Positions 1 through 6,752 of a DNA stretch of 31,933 bases are shown here, one piece after another. A model generated the notes under the pieces. The model was not told the origin of the DNA and made no database searches. It worked only from the letters and a program-made list of their open reading frames with translations. Each line of letters begins with the position of its first letter. Positions within the stretch are counted from its first letter, which is position 1. The DNA is taken from positions 1-31,933 of IMG/VR virus record IMGVR_UViG_3300025652_000301; one strand, 5' to 3'. The stretch comes from a virus. Both the position numbers and the translations under genes were made by a program.

Positions 1-188
1 AAAGAAAATGAACCAAAGGAAAAACTATTGACATACGCCTGTGGCAAAGAACCTGAAACACTTTGAGTAGACGAAGAAGTATTTACTTGATTAAAGTTTA
101 TACCATCAACTACTAATTCAGTAGATGATGAACTTAATGGTGTTGAACCATCAAAATACTGCGGAAATACTATTAGTTGTACACTCAT
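1..188 (-). CDS. Tail/baseplate protein, N-terminal fragment cut by window edge (second allele)
   Basis: This is the first 62 codons of a second copy of the large tail/baseplate gene that is complete at 26783-29452. The ATG overlaps the TAA of the upstream tail protein by one base (TAATG), exactly as in the complete copy. The encoded peptide matches the N-terminus of the complete copy except for single substitutions such as Ser for Pro in the Leu-Ser-Ser stretch. The gene runs off the left edge, so it is truncated by the window and not broken. Confidence 0.85.
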   Translation of the reverse strand, partial: MSVQLIVFPQYFDGSTPLSSSSTELVVDGINFNQVNTSSSTQSVSGSLPQAYVNSFSFGSFS

Positions 189-1591
189 TATACAGACTGT
201 GTTCTTAGTGTTTTACTTTTCTCTACTTCAAAAGTGTATTGAATAAGTTTGTCGTTAGCTACTGTCTTCTTTACAAAACTTGAAGTAGTAAGTCTTACAG
301 GTTTTACATATTGATTAAGCGCTGAAGTAGCTGCGTCAGGTTGATAGCCTTCTAAAATATATACTTCAGGACTGTTTATTAGTTCTTCAAACATTTCGTT
401 TTCGATTTCACTAACAAAGTCTGTGTTCATTTTTATTTTCTCAGTAGCGTTTACTCTAAATGCTTTCTTTCCTCCTTTATAACTATCTACTCTATATGCT
501 GCTTCGTTCCAAGTTCCTGCTAGTTGCTCGTATGTAGAACCCTTAGTTGATATGTTCCTTACTGACTTCTGAGTGAATGTATAGTAATCCCAAACTCCCC
601 ATTGATTTAACCAACAAAGTCTTATGCTTTCAAATCCTTTAGTATTAGGACAATTTATGTTTATAGTGTATTGTTTAGCTATTCTATTACTGCTATCATC
701 AAAAGCTTGTATTTCTATTGAACCGCCCTGTATTGTTCCTGCTGTAACTAAACCTGCAAACATACTACTTCCGTCTCTCATTAAGTTAGCAGGAAAACAG
801 CCAAAGTATAAAAGTCTTGATGATATTTCTGTACTGAAAGTAGTATAAGCTCCATTTGTTACTGTCCTATTTATACTTTCATTACCTAACGGACTTCCTG
901 AGCTATCATTGTAAGTCAGTTTAATGTAGTCTAGATTGTCGTCAGGTGCTAAAAATGCAATCGTTCCGTAATCTTCTAAATTAGCATACTGAGTAGAAGG
1001 TGCGTTTGTTAAGAAGCTATCTGTTTGAGCTGCAAGGTTGTAGTTACTCAAATCATATCCAAAGTTACTTGCAGTTGCACCTGTACCCATTGTAAGAATA
1101 TCTGAGTATTTTAAATAACCATTGAACATCTGATAATCAACTGATACTGTAAATAAAGCTTCAGGTGTTACTACATCACCACTTGCGTCTGTGTATTGTG
1201 TTTTAAACTGAATAGTTAGCCATCTAGCACCTTTTTTATTTTTAGAATACTTATCTATCAAATGTAAAGGGTGAGGTGTGTCATCAGTTGTACTAACGCC
1301 TTTATACTCACTAAAGTTTGCAGCCATATTATCAGCACTAACATAATTTTCAACTACTTGCTTAAAATCAAATATTCCTACTCCTGCATTGTTTGGTGTA
1401 GTTTTAAATGTAGCTGTAGGAGTTGAAGTTGTAGTTACTGATGAAGGTATTGTGTCACTTATATAAACATCAGCAATAAATCTTACATTTGTTTGTGTAG
1501 CTACTATTGTATTATTTGATACTACAAAAATTACCTCTTGACCTACAGGAAGTTGAGTGTATAAAGGTTTTTGTTCTATTAGTGTTGCCAT
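188..1591 (-). CDS. Tail-associated structural protein, 467 aa (allele 1)
   Basis: A 467-residue, beta-rich protein of a type I associate with tail genes of Bacteroidota siphophages; its biochemical role is not known to me. Features include an N-terminal beta-rich part and a conserved central segment (Leu-Asn-Gln-Trp-Gly-Val-Trp-Asp-Tyr-Tyr). It has no signal peptide or membrane segment. It sits between the gp10-like gene and the large baseplate gene, abutting the first without a gap and overlapping the second by one base. A second allele of 473 residues is encoded at 29452-30873. The clearest difference is a short segment near residue 135, where the right copy has six extra residues. A distal-tail or baseplate-wedge role is inferred from position only. 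Confidence 0.75.
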   Translation of the reverse strand: MATLIEQKPLYTQLPVGQEVIFVVSNNTIVATQTNVRFIADVYISDTIPSSVTTTSTPTATFKTTPNNAGVGIFDFKQVVENYVSADNMAANFSEYKGVSTTDDTPHPLHLIDKYSKNKKGARWLTIQFKTQYTDASGDVVTPEALFTVSVDYQMFNGYLKYSDILTMGTGATASNFGYDLSNYNLAAQTDSFLTNAPSTQYANLEDYGTIAFLAPDDNLDYIKLTYNDSSGSPLGNESINRTVTNGAYTTFSTEISSRLLYFGCFPANLMRDGSSMFAGLVTAGTIQGGSIEIQAFDDSSNRIAKQYTININCPNTKGFESIRLCWLNQWGVWDYYTFTQKSVRNISTKGSTYEQLAGTWNEAAYRVDSYKGGKKAFRVNATEKIKMNTDFVSEIENEMFEELINSPEVYILEGYQPDAATSALNQYVKPVRLTTSSFVKKTVANDKLIQYTFEVEKSKTLRTQSV

Positions 1592-2116
1592 TTATTTTAC
1601 TGTTGTTAATCCGTTAATAATATCATCTTTTACTGCTCCTAACATTTCTTTTCCAAACTGCTTTAAACCTAACATTAAAGGTTTCTGAAAGAAACTTATT
1701 CCTTGTATTCCTTTTCTCTTAATACTTCTAGCTATTAAAAAAGATATGCTTTTCCTAGACATAAATCTACCTTTTTCATCTCTTGGAGCAATTCCTTTTT
1801 TTACTATCCACTTATCAAGCACTCTGCTAGGTGGTTGCTTTGTAGTGTACTTATAAGGACTTGAAATTGTTCTACCCTTATAATCTTTAAAACTTCTTTT
1901 TACTTCTGTTCCTGAAACTCCTTTATCTACAAAAGTACCGTAACTATCCATATAGAATTGTACACTAAACCCTTTAGCAGTTGTAATAACTTTAAAGCTT
2001 AATGAATTCTCTAAATTAGTACCACCTCCTTTAGATTTTTGTAAGTTTCCTTTAGCTCTGTTTACTACTTGTTTACCAAAGCTATTAAGATACCTTTCAA
2101 GAGCTTCTGTCTTCAT
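1592..2116 (-). CDS. HK97 gp10-like neck/tail-completion protein, 174 aa (allele 1)
   Basis: A basic 174-residue protein resembling the HK97 gp10/minor tail family: an N-terminal helix with a lysine-rich loop, then a central motif Tyr-Gly-Thr-Phe-Val-Asp-Lys-Gly-Val-Ser-Gly. Proteins of this type help join head and tail or close the tail. Its ATG overlaps the last base of the upstream 149-aa gene's stop. The first and last roughly 30 residues are nearly identical to the right-hand allele (30874-31422), but the middle differs strongly and is eight residues shorter, giving a mosaic pattern. The family call rests on motif appearance and is moderately secure. Confidence 0.6.
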   Translation of the reverse strand: MKTEALERYLNSFGKQVVNRAKGNLQKSKGGGTNLENSLSFKVITTAKGFSVQFYMDSYGTFVDKGVSGTEVKRSFKDYKGRTISSPYKYTTKQPPSRVLDKWIVKKGIAPRDEKGRFMSRKSISFLIARSIKRKGIQGISFFQKPLMLGLKQFGKEMLGAVKDDIINGLTTVK

Positions 2117-2565
2117 TATACTAGTGCTGCAAAGACTTCTACTTGAACATCAGTTGTTGCTGAAGGTCTTACCTCTACAGTAACTAAATCTTCTAATGTA
2201 GGAAATGCAGGAGTTGCATCTTCTTCACCAATTAATGCTTCCTCAGCTTGGAATAAGATATGTGAACCACCTGCTCTAACTGTTACTTGATAGTTTGTAG
2301 CTGCTGTTACATAAGCTACTTTCATATCTTGGTCATCACTTAAATTAGTTATTCTTAAGTATTTACAGTTCTCTACATCTAAAGCACCATCTGCTCCATA
2401 AGGAGTTGAATTAAATACTGCTACTGTTGTAGTCTGCGTGTGAGTGCAAGTTAATATCCTTTCAAATACATCAACTATGCCTGTAGTTGTTAAGACGTTT
2501 GTAGAACCTCTGACTGAGCCGTTCAATACGACATTCTCTGTGATTGTTGTTGTTAAATCTGCCAT
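2116..2565 (-). CDS. Small beta-rich structural protein, 149 aa (allele 1)
   Basis: A Thr/Val/Ala-rich 149-residue protein with an alternating pattern suggesting a beta sandwich. It has few Lys residues, two Cys residues (Leu-Thr-Cys-Thr and Asn-Cys-Lys) and no membrane segment. I cannot assign a named family. It lies between the tail completion gene and the gp10-like gene in the tail block, so a decoration or tail-surface role is possible. The right-hand allele at 31422-31871 differs by only two residues (Val/Thr and Thr/Ser), much less than its neighbour does. Confidence 0.75.
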   Translation of the reverse strand: MADLTTTITENVVLNGSVRGSTNVLTTTGIVDVFERILTCTHTQTTTVAVFNSTPYGADGALDVENCKYLRITNLSDDQDMKVAYVTAATNYQVTVRAGGSHILFQAEEALIGEEDATPAFPTLEDLVTVEVRPSATTDVQVEVFAALV

Positions 2566-2566
2566 T

Positions 2567-2641
2567 TTATAATTTTATTGTTATTTTAAATTTCTTCCAT
2601 CCTATTTGAACTATTAGTCTTCCTATCTTGAACTTTAGCAT
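2567..2641 (-). CDS. Very small basic protein, 24 aa
   Basis: A 24-codon frame starts at an ATG overlapping the stop of the upstream 181-aa gene (TAATG) and ends one base before the next gene's ATG. It fills a 75-base gap exactly. The peptide begins MLKFKIGRLIVQIGWKKF and is rich in Lys and Ile with one Trp, suggesting an amphipathic basic strand or helix. The part present in the right-hand copy (31873-31933) is conserved. Function is unknown. The tight coupling on both sides is the main evidence that it is translated. Confidence 0.5.
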   Translation of the reverse strand: MLKFKIGRLIVQIGWKKFKITIKL

Positions 2642-3186
2642 TAGTAACCTGCACCGCTATCGTTTACAGGAATATTACAAGTCTGAAAATCATTCTGAAC
2701 TAATACTCCTATATTAAATACAAACCCACAACACAAGTTATCAAAGCGTTCTTGAAATGGCTCTATTGTGAATTGGTCTTGTGTAAAGTAGATAGGTTCG
2801 TTTATATCATTAACCCCTTCTATTGATTGTCTTGAACTATGTCTAAGCATACCTATAATGTCTGTGCAAATAGCTAGAGTTTGATTGAATACTTCCTGTT
2901 CGTTATTCTCAGTGTTTACAAGCTTAGTTAAAAGCTCGTGCTGTTTAGTTTGCCAATCTGACTTTTCAGATACCATATCCATAATAAACACTTGGAAGTT
3001 ATATGTCAGCTGACTATCACCTGTTACTACTGATGTTGGATTTACGTGCATTAATGGAAACTTCTCCATCTTCTCAAGATTGATGTCATAAATGTCTCCA
3101 ACTGAAGTAGTGCTTATCTGTTCGTGATACTCGCCTAGTCTTAGCAAAGTGTTTACTACATTATTATAAGTCTTATTATTCACCAT
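2641..3186 (-). CDS. Putative tail completion/terminator protein, 181 aa
   Basis: A soluble 181-residue protein with a Phe-Pro-Leu-Met-His motif near residue 43 and a Tyr-Asn-Phe-Gln-Val-Phe-Ile-Met-Asp-Met strand. This pattern is seen in a conserved small tail protein of Bacteroidota phages that I take to be the tail terminator or completion protein. It follows the tail assembly chaperone directly: the frameshifted chaperone product ends inside this gene's first codons, so the two are translationally coupled. The specific role is inferred from size, fold pattern and position, not from a diagnostic motif. Confidence 0.5.
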   Translation of the reverse strand: MVNNKTYNNVVNTLLRLGEYHEQISTTSVGDIYDINLEKMEKFPLMHVNPTSVVTGDSQLTYNFQVFIMDMVSEKSDWQTKQHELLTKLVNTENNEQEVFNQTLAICTDIIGMLRHSSRQSIEGVNDINEPIYFTQDQFTIEPFQERFDNLCCGFVFNIGVLVQNDFQTCNIPVNDSGAGY

Positions 3187-3951
3187 TTCTTTTTACTTTA
3201 TTTTGTGAGTTTAAGTCTGTTTCATAACTTAACCAAGTTAAGCACTCTAACAATCCTAAATTCGTTATTCTTTCTAAGTTTACTATTTCAGCATTACACA
3301 ATCTATAAAAAACCCCAAACCACGACCACTTCTCTGCAAAGCTCTCTGTTGCTATTGCGTCTTCGTTTCCTTCAGCCGCTCCATCAAATACAATGGCAAA
3401 ATCTCTGACAACTCCTTCCCTAAAGTGTAAAAAAAAACCAATGCACTTTGCACTTGTTGAGCTGACATCTTTTTCATTTCTTCCGCCCTAAGCCGTATGT
3501 TTCCATCATAAGCATCAACAATATAAATATCATTCTTCTTTTCTTTTATCGGTGCATATAATACAGCCATTATCTCAGGCAAATTCTTCTCTATTCCGTT
3601 CTTTATAAAAGTCTCCAAATCTGCATATTGCCCCAAACTTATACTATCCAAATCAGGCATAAAGCCGTACTCAACACCATCTATTTCAATTATCCTTTTT
3701 AGCTTTGTATCTTGCTCTTGTTGTAGCTCTGCTATCCTGCTCATTATAACTGCTACATCTGATAAAGCTAATTCCTTTACTAACTGTTTAGGAATGTTAG
3801 ATAACGCTGCTATTGTTTCTGTTGCTTCTTCAGTCTTACTACCTGTTTCAAAATCAATAAGTTGCAACCATTTTTCAAGAGTTACATCTTCCCAACTGTT
3901 AATCAATTTGAACTCTTTTACCTTACCTTCCTTTTTGACTTTTACTTTCAT
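3176..3951 (-). CDS. Tail assembly chaperone, -1 frameshift product (gpGT-like), 258 aa
   Basis: Joined reading frame, minus strand 3951-3430 then 3430-3176. The frame of the 199-aa chaperone gene carries a run of nine T (3437-3429) in the context G-GTT-TTT-TTT-TAC. A -1 slip there enters a frame open for 84 further codons, up to a TAA overlapping the start of the 181-aa gene. The extension contains a conserved-looking segment with Glu-Lys-Trp-Ser-Trp-Phe-Gly-Val-Phe-Tyr and Leu-Leu-Glu-Cys-Leu-Thr-Trp-Leu. It resembles the C-terminal domain of other Bacteroidota phage tail chaperones. In lambda-like phages the G and GT products bind the tape measure and tail tube protein before tail assembly. 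The frameshift is inferred; the open -1 frame is directly visible. Confidence 0.65.
3352..3951 (-). CDS. Tail assembly chaperone, unshifted product (gpG-like), 199 aa
   Basis: The zero-frame product is a 199-residue, largely helical, acidic and soluble protein with an N-terminal Asn-Ser-Trp-Glu-Asp-Val-Thr-Leu-Glu segment. It has an internal Ser-Leu-Gly-Gln-Tyr-Ala-Asp-Leu-Glu motif and an Ala-Leu-Val-Phe-Phe stretch encoded over the slippery site. It would be the abundant G-type chaperone, with the longer frameshifted form made at lower level. The ATG directly abuts the late promoter-like motif, leaving essentially no leader. It opens the tail block after terL. The chaperone assignment depends on the -1 frame architecture, which a random hypothetical protein would not show. 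Confidence 0.65.
   Translation of the reverse strand: MKVKVKKEGKVKEFKLINSWEDVTLEKWLQLIDFETGSKTEEATETIAALSNIPKQLVKELALSDVAVIMSRIAELQQEQDTKLKRIIEIDGVEYGFMPDLDSISLGQYADLETFIKNGIEKNLPEIMAVLYAPIKEKKNDIYIVDAYDGNIRLRAEEMKKMSAQQVQSALVFFYTLGKELSEILPLYLMERLKETKTQ
3429..3437 (-). other. Probable -1 ribosomal frameshift site (nine-T slippery run)
   Basis: On the coding strand the sequence reads GG-TTTTTTTTT-AC, which permits tandem slippage of two tRNA-Phe. The zero frame ends 25 codons later, while the -1 frame stays open for 84 codons and encodes a plausible chaperone domain. Because this is a homopolymer, a length error in the sequence could mimic or hide the effect. However, overlapping G/GT frames are a known feature of tail chaperone genes. 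Confidence 0.6.
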
Positions 3952-3972
3952 CTGTTATATAATAGAAATTTG
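3951..3972 (-). promoter_or_regulatory. Late promoter-like motif, copy B (tail block)
   Basis: Minus strand reads TTTCTATTATATAACAG followed at once by the ATG of the tail chaperone. The TCTATTATATAACAGA core is identical in four of the five copies found. The final A of the motif is the A of the start codon, so if the AT-rich core is a -10-type element the mRNA would be leaderless or nearly so. It marks the start of the tail transcription unit. Confidence 0.6.
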
Positions 3973-3983
3973 TTGTTTTTAGT

Positions 3984-5180
3984 TTACTGCACATAATACT
4001 TACCTGCGTTTGGATTGTCTAGGTGATAAATAACATTATACCTTATACCGTCAATAGCGTGGTTGTAGTTATCTACATAAAGCTTAGAACCCTTGTCAGC
4101 GTATATGTAATTGTTTAACTCTTTAGCTATGTTTGTACTCTCAGGAGTTATTATAAGTTCATAGTCTTGCATACGAGTTATACCACTCTCAATAGTTCCT
4201 TTTTTTACAGGCTTGATGTTTACCCCTAAGTGTCTAAGGTCTGCTATTAGTCTTGGTTCTGCACTATCAGCAATGATAAGTTTGTTATCTACTTTGTCTA
4301 ATATGATTTTAGCCAACTCATTTGACTTTATACCATTCTTATAGATATGTTCTTTTAAATATATCTTACGCTTCCTTTTGTCAATAGCTACTTCTGTAAG
4401 GCTGTCAGGGTCTACACTAAAACCAAAGTCCATTCCACAAGAAGTTTGTAAGCCATCAGGATTAAATTCTCCTATTGACCAATTGGTGAACACGACACCA
4501 TCGGCACGGTCTAACCACCCTCCGAGAATTTTGTGCTGATACTTTTTAAAGTTTCTATGCTTTATAGTCTTAATACGCTCTAGGAAGCTCTGTGAGAGAT
4601 TATCTTTGTTGTCTAGGTATGTACTATGTATATAGCATACATTGTCTTTAAAGCCGTTAAAACCTGCTTCAACTCCTTTGTCCTCAAAGAACCTTTTGTA
4701 TATCCAATGCTCTTTAGTAACAGGATTAAGTATAAGTATAATTCTATTCTGTATTCCCTTTTCTCTAATACTCAAATCAATAGTGTCAAAAATATCCTCA
4801 TCAATAAGTTCCTCGGCTTCATCAAGTACCCAAGTGCTTATTCCTTGTAATGACTTTAGACTTGCTGTCTGATTTCCTGCTGATGTCTTAATACCTCTAA
4901 ATAGAATGTCTGACTTGTTTCCTAAATTTAAAACCTCAGCTTTGTTTACACTAAAGATGTTTTCAAAGCCTAACAGACTAATCTTTTCTAAGAACTCAGG
5001 AATGATAGATAGGTGAGCTGATACCATTGTAAATCTTGTAAACAATACTCTTATGTTCTTAGACATAGTAAGTAAAGTTAAAAAGACTGTAACAGCAAAA
5101 GATTTACCTGAACCTCTACCACCTGTTATAATGAAGTATCTAGCGTCAGAATTAAATAGAGGGTTATATTTATTACTCAG
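3984..5180 (-). CDS. terL: Terminase large subunit (non-ATG start, probably CTG), 398 aa
   Basis: The packaging ATPase/nuclease that drives DNA into proheads. The first in-frame ATG (5066) would give 360 residues and lose the Walker A motif. In the same frame upstream, codons encode Tyr-Phe-Ile-Ile-Thr-Gly-Gly-Arg-Gly-Ser-Gly-Lys-Ser, a perfect P-loop. There is no ATG, GTG or TTG before the in-frame stop at 5192-5190, so CTG at 5180 (or CTG/ATA at 5186/5183) is the likely start. Numbered from 5180: P-loop 20-27, Walker B Asp120-Glu121, and RNase-H-type nuclease acids near Asp251, Asp305 and Asp377. The start overlaps the end of terS by eight bases. A single-base change of an ATG, or a +1 shift from terS, are alternatives. 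Confidence 0.9.
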   Translation of the reverse strand: MSNKYNPLFNSDARYFIITGGRGSGKSFAVTVFLTLLTMSKNIRVLFTRFTMVSAHLSIIPEFLEKISLLGFENIFSVNKAEVLNLGNKSDILFRGIKTSAGNQTASLKSLQGISTWVLDEAEELIDEDIFDTIDLSIREKGIQNRIILILNPVTKEHWIYKRFFEDKGVEAGFNGFKDNVCYIHSTYLDNKDNLSQSFLERIKTIKHRNFKKYQHKILGGWLDRADGVVFTNWSIGEFNPDGLQTSCGMDFGFSVDPDSLTEVAIDKRKRKIYLKEHIYKNGIKSNELAKIILDKVDNKLIIADSAEPRLIADLRHLGVNIKPVKKGTIESGITRMQDYELIITPESTNIAKELNNYIYADKGSKLYVDNYNHAIDGIRYNVIYHLDNPNAGKYYVQ

Positions 5181-5442
5181 TATCAGTGTTTACAAATGTT
5201 ATTAAAGGTACATTAAGACTTTCATCATTTGTTGTAACATCTACCCTTTGTTGAGGTTTACCATAAAAGTATTCAAAGAACAGTTTGACTGCCCATTGTT
5301 CTTTCTTGTCAATACCACTTTCTAAAGACTTTAAAGCCTTCTCGTTCATTGGTGTTAAGTTCTCTATTAACTTTTGTTCTGCTGCCTTAGACTTTCGTCC
5401 TGCACCTTTTCTAGCACCGCCATTGTTTATTCGTTTATCCAT
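5173..5442 (-). CDS. terS: Putative terminase small subunit, 89 aa
   Basis: A short basic protein directly upstream of and overlapping terL. Its N-terminus has the Gly-Gly-Ala-Arg-Lys-Gly-Ala-Gly-Arg-Lys-Ser-Lys motif common at the start of phage terminase small subunits and related DNA-binding proteins, followed by a helical region. Small subunits recognise the packaging site and hand DNA to the large subunit. I chose the ATG at 5442 because the motif follows it at once; a TTG at 5466 would add eight residues. A late promoter-like motif lies 28 bases upstream. At 89 residues it is shorter than most small subunits, so it may be a minimal form. Confidence 0.65.
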   Translation of the reverse strand: MDKRINNGGARKGAGRKSKAAEQKLIENLTPMNEKALKSLESGIDKKEQWAVKLFFEYFYGKPQQRVDVTTNDESLNVPLITFVNTDTE

Positions 5443-5470
5443 AATTGAAATAGATTGATTATTCAATCCG

Positions 5471-5498
5471 TATTATATAATAGAAATAATTGTTATTT
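5471..5498 (-). promoter_or_regulatory. Late promoter-like motif, copy A (packaging block)
   Basis: Minus strand carries AAATAAATAACAATTATTT then CTATTATATAATACGG. The core matches the other four copies up to TATTATATAA and then diverges (TACGG instead of CAGA), making it the most degenerate copy. It lies 28 bases before the terS ATG and just after the end of the methylase gene, at the boundary between the early and packaging blocks. Confidence 0.6.
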
Positions 5499-5500
5499 AT

Positions 5501-6136
5501 TTAAAACATAGTTAATTGCTGCTTATGTTTTTCTATTCTTTTCATAGCTGCTTCATAATACTCTTTGTCTAATTCACATGCAGTTAAATCATAACCTAAA
5601 TTATGGCAGGCTATAGCTATACTACCACTTCCAAGATGTGTATCTAGTATCTTATCTCCTTCCTTTGCATAGTTCATTAAAAGCCATTCGTATAATGCAA
5701 TAGGCTTTTGTGTTGGATGCATTCTTATACTTTTTTTACCTACACCTTTTATAGCTCCAATAAAACCATATCTATTACCATCCCACATATATTTAAAAAT
5801 CTTTGCATTTTTATCAAAAGAAGTCCAAGCCATTTCACAATCAGCATAAGTATCAGAATGGTTTAATTTATCCCAATTTAGATAACATCTTGTATTACTT
5901 AAATGCTCTATAAAATAATTACCTCCCCAAATGATTTGGTTTTTACTTACTCTTTTTAATTCTTCAAAATACTCTTTTTTAGGAATTTCATTATCCCAAT
6001 CCTTATTAGATATATTATTTAATCTTTTATTTTTAGTAACACCTATTCCATAAGGAGGGTCTACTATCGCTAAGTCAAAGTGATTATCTTCATACCTTGA
6101 CATTAACTCCATATTACATTCGTTTGTTATATTCAT
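5501..6136 (-). CDS. DNA adenine/cytosine-N4 methyltransferase, beta-type order
   Basis: A 211-residue AdoMet-dependent DNA methylase. The catalytic Asp-Pro-Pro-Tyr motif is at residues 26-29, a His-Pro-Thr-Gln-Lys-Pro segment at 140-145, and the AdoMet-binding Asp-Thr-His-Leu-Gly-Ser-Gly near 165-171, followed by an acidic Glu-Leu-Asp. DPPY before the AdoMet motif is the order of beta-class enzymes. No restriction endonuclease is adjacent, so it is an orphan enzyme that probably protects phage DNA or alters regulatory sites. It overlaps the NinB-like gene by four bases (ATGA) and ends the early block. Target sequence and base cannot be read from the sequence. Confidence 0.9.
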   Translation of the reverse strand: MNITNECNMELMSRYEDNHFDLAIVDPPYGIGVTKNKRLNNISNKDWDNEIPKKEYFEELKRVSKNQIIWGGNYFIEHLSNTRCYLNWDKLNHSDTYADCEMAWTSFDKNAKIFKYMWDGNRYGFIGAIKGVGKKSIRMHPTQKPIALYEWLLMNYAKEGDKILDTHLGSGSIAIACHNLGYDLTACELDKEYYEAAMKRIEKHKQQLTMF

Positions 6137-6516
6137 TCGTATTCGTTTGGAAGCATTAGTCTAATCCCTAAGTCAGTTAAAGCCCACACTCTTATTTGCT
6201 CTGTATATTGCTCAAAGGCTTTAGTGTTTAAAGCTGTTGTACTTCCTATTTTATTTATTGCTATTTGATTATCATTAAAACTTATCATTTCATATTCAGA
6301 CAAGAACTTAGCTCTTAAAGCATCGTGCATTTCGTTTGGAAAATATCCTAGTTCTTCTGCTAGTCCTTGTACGATACATTTCCAATAGTAACTGTTCTGC
6401 ATATTGCTACGAGTGTTTCTTTGTTTCTTTACACTTACTATGTAGTCGTTCTCTAATTCCTTTAGGTAACTAAAAAGGCTTTGCTTGTCTCTATTGTCTT
6501 TTATTACAAACTTCAT
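6133..6516 (-). CDS. NinB-like recombination protein, 127 aa
   Basis: A 127-residue protein with an Arg-Ser-Asn-Met-Gln-Asn-Ser-Tyr-Tyr-Trp segment near residue 37 that resembles the conserved Arg-Ser-x-x-Gln-Asn motif of NinB. In lambda, NinB (Orf) is a single-strand DNA-binding recombination mediator. The C-terminal part contains an Ile-Arg-Val-Trp-Ala segment and ends in Leu-Pro-Asn-Glu-Tyr, as in related Bacteroidota phage proteins. It shares the operon with a NinG homologue, which fits lambda-like recombination functions. Start and stop overlap both neighbours by one to four bases. The family call is moderate. Confidence 0.5.
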   Translation of the reverse strand: MKFVIKDNRDKQSLFSYLKELENDYIVSVKKQRNTRSNMQNSYYWKCIVQGLAEELGYFPNEMHDALRAKFLSEYEMISFNDNQIAINKIGSTTALNTKAFEQYTEQIRVWALTDLGIRLMLPNEYE

Positions 6517-6749
6517 TACTCAGTCTTGCTTCTTATCTTTTCTGTTGCTCCTTCCCATAGCTTGTCTCGTTTTATACTTAGAGTAGGTTCTGTTCTTTTA
6601 AGGTTAGGCATACCGTCTGTTGGTTTACTATCCATATACTTACCACAACTGCATTGAGCTTCTTTGCATACCCATTTTTTATCTCTTAGAACTATTGTAG
6701 CTTTTCCTATTTCCATAGTGTTTCCACATTCGCAAGTATATAGTGTCAT
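6516..6749 (-). CDS. Small zinc-ribbon protein, 77 aa
   Basis: A 77-residue protein with paired cysteine motifs: Cys-Glu-Cys-Gly near the N-terminus, a single Cys before Ala-Gln, then Cys-Ser-Cys-Gly. This suggests one zinc site of ribbon type. The C-terminal half is charged and probably flexible. It overlaps the NinB-like gene by one base. Such tiny zinc proteins are common in phage early operons; the partner and role are unknown. Confidence 0.6.
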   Translation of the reverse strand: MTLYTCECGNTMEIGKATIVLRDKKWVCKEAQCSCGKYMDSKPTDGMPNLKRTEPTLSIKRDKLWEGATEKIRSKTE

Positions 6750-6752
6750 ATC

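Larger units (their letters stand above)
1..2623. repeat. Left copy of a divergent terminal redundancy
   Basis: This segment matches 29265-31933 in the same orientation, with position 1 aligned to 29265. It carries the start of the baseplate gene, the 467-aa tail protein, the gp10-like protein, the 149-aa protein and the tiny 24-codon gene. The two copies differ by scattered substitutions and by small in-frame insertions that lengthen the right copy by about 42 bases. The match is not exact, so this is not a simple direct terminal repeat or a clean circular overlap. It most likely reflects two alleles of one locus met after going once around the genome. Confidence 0.9.

Noticed and set aside
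3205-3408. Plus-strand open frame opposite the end of the chaperone gene
   Set aside because: The minus-strand -1 frame in the same place gives a far more plausible protein with conserved aromatic motifs and proper coupling to the next gene.
5443-5466. TTG start for terS adding eight residues
   Set aside because: The typical Gly-Gly-Ala-Arg-Lys-Gly-Ala-Gly-Arg motif begins shortly after the ATG at 5442, so the longer form is not needed.
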